6,048 nt of DNA, taken from contig PDRH01000104.1 of assembly GCA_002748015.1 (NCBI GenBank), positions 1 through 6,048 on the forward strand, given 5' to 3'. Below the pieces are notes generated by a model. That model had not been told where the DNA came from and made no database searches. It worked only from the letters and a program-made list of their open reading frames with translations. A program made the position numbers and the translations under genes. Positions 5,244 through 6,048 of this stretch are shown in pieces; within the stretch, counting starts at the first letter, position 1, and each line of letters begins with the position of its first letter. This DNA is from Bacteroidota bacterium (GTDB lineage: Bacteria; Bacteroidota; Bacteroidia; Bacteroidales; CAJPTX01).

Positions 5244-6048
5244 TTATTTCGGGGTCTGTGTTAGCGCCTCAATTCCCTCGGAGTGCCAGATGCTGAGGGT
5301 GGAGTCAGGGGTTGCCGTGATGAGTACGCCCTCTATGCCCTCGTTGGACTGGATGAAGTCCTTGGCTTTCTGGGTACCCATTACCATGAAGGCGGTAGCC
5401 AGGGCATCTGCCTCGGCGCATGTGGGCGCATAGACCGTGGCGCTTAGCAGGGCGCGCTGCACGGGCATCCCGGTTTTGGGATCTATGGTGTGGCCGTAGG
5501 TCTTCCCGCCGACTTCTAGGTATTCGCGGTAGTTGCCGGAAGTGGCAAGCCCCCCCTTGCTGATGTGTATGCGGTCTACGATTTTCTGGCCGGGGAGTGC
5601 AGATTTCTCGGGTGCATCTATGCCGACGGTCCACGGGAGGCCACGGGGGGATTGGCCGTTGATGCGTAGTTCGCCACCAATCTCCACCAGGAAGTTCTCC
5701 ACGCCCTGCTCCAGGAGGTAGTCAGCCACAACGTCCACGCCGTAGCCCTTGGCGATGGCGTTGTAGGTAATTTCAGTGCGCGGGTCGTCCTTGCGCACCG
5801 TATCGCCGCTGATCGTAAGGTGCTGCATGCCGCAGTATAGGAGCATCTCAGCGACGGCGTTGCTATCGAGGGCTTGCCCCTGATCCTTGCCGAAGCCCCA
5901 CTTACGGGCGATGGGGCCTACAGTGGGGTCGAAGGCACCGTCTGTTCGTTCGTTGATTTCAAGGGACATACGGGTGAGGCCGGCGAAGTCGGCATCTACT
6001 ATTTCCTGGCCCTTGTGGTTGAAGAGGTAGAGTAGGGCAGTGCTGTCG
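5244..6048 (-). CDS. apbE: FAD:protein FMN transferase ApbE (5' end outside the window)
   Basis: ApbE attaches FMN from FAD to threonine or serine of target proteins, such as Nqr or Rnf subunits and FMN-binding-domain proteins, usually outside the inner membrane in a magnesium-dependent reaction. About 267 residues are visible. Motifs in order are DGAFDPTVGPIARKWGFG (about 5893-5946), AIAKGYGVD (5734-5760), the NFLVEIGGELRI strand (about 5664-5699), ATSGNYREY (about 5521-5547), HTIDPKTGMPV (about 5464-5496) for FAD binding, and AEADALATAFMVMG (about 5376-5417), whose Asp is a metal ligand. The reading frame stays open from the ATG at 5969 to the window edge, and the 26 upstream residues (beginning DSTALLYLFNHKG) look like the usual ApbE N-terminal region, so 5969 is not the true start. 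The signal peptide, target protein and promoter are all off the window. The C-terminus is complete (TAA at 5244-5246). Confidence 0.93.
   Translation of the reverse strand, partial: DSTALLYLFNHKGQEIVDADFAGLTRMSLEINERTDGAFDPTVGPIARKWGFGKDQGQALDSNAVAEMLLYCGMQHLTISGDTVRKDDPRTEITYNAIAKGYGVDVVADYLLEQGVENFLVEIGGELRINGQSPRGLPWTVGIDAPEKSALPGQKIVDRIHISKGGLATSGNYREYLEVGGKTYGHTIDPKTGMPVQRALLSATVYAPTCAEADALATAFMVMGTQKAKDFIQSNEGIEGVLITATPDSTLSIWHSEGIEALTQTPK

Noticed and set aside
5964..5969. ATG at 5969 as the apbE start
   Set aside because: The frame is open to the window edge and the preceding 26 codons fit the ApbE N-terminal region, so the gene is treated as 5'-partial.

Overview
The window looks like ordinary chromosomal DNA of a Bacteroidota bacterium, most likely order Bacteroidales and possibly Porphyromonas-like. 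The evidence is a GldH-type lipoprotein (a family confined to Bacteroidota), a Bacteroidales-type hemerythrin/LuxR gene pair, a dihydroorotase and a polyprenol-phosphate-mannose synthase side by side, and almost no Shine-Dalgarno sequences ahead of the genes. The DNA is fairly GC-rich, yet isoleucine is often written ATA (8 of 16 codons in trmB). The genus is an inference; no rRNA or species marker is present.

Layout. Six genes on the + strand cover positions 2 to 4675: gldH lipoprotein (2-475), trmB tRNA m7G46 methyltransferase (542-1216), a family 2 glycosyltransferase resembling polyprenol monophosphomannose synthase (1243-1980), pyrC-type dihydroorotase (2000-3364), a RIC/YtfE-like hemerythrin-domain protein (3381-4076) and a LuxR-type HTH regulator (4064-4675). 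The gaps after gldH are 66, 26, 19 and 16 bases, and the last pair overlaps by 13 bases, so trmB through the regulator is probably one transcription unit. gldH may belong to it or end just before it. Two genes on the - strand converge on this block across a 57-base gap: a GNAT acetyltransferase (4733-5209), and upstream of it apbE, the FAD:protein FMN transferase, whose 5' end lies beyond the right edge of the window.

How the genes work together. Most are housekeeping functions: tRNA modification, lipid-linked mannose donor synthesis, pyrimidine synthesis and flavinylation of exported proteins. The most distinctive part is the hemerythrin/LuxR pair. The hemerythrin protein keeps all six expected di-iron ligands but lacks the N-terminal cysteines of classical RIC proteins. 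The regulator has a good LuxR HTH on a receiver-like N-terminus that has lost the usual acidic pair and conserved lysine. Together they could form an iron-, oxygen- or NO-responsive sensor and regulator; this is a hypothesis from context.

I found no tRNA, rRNA, CRISPR array, transposase or prophage gene, and no gene-free stretch longer than 66 bases. I see no clearly new multi-gene system.
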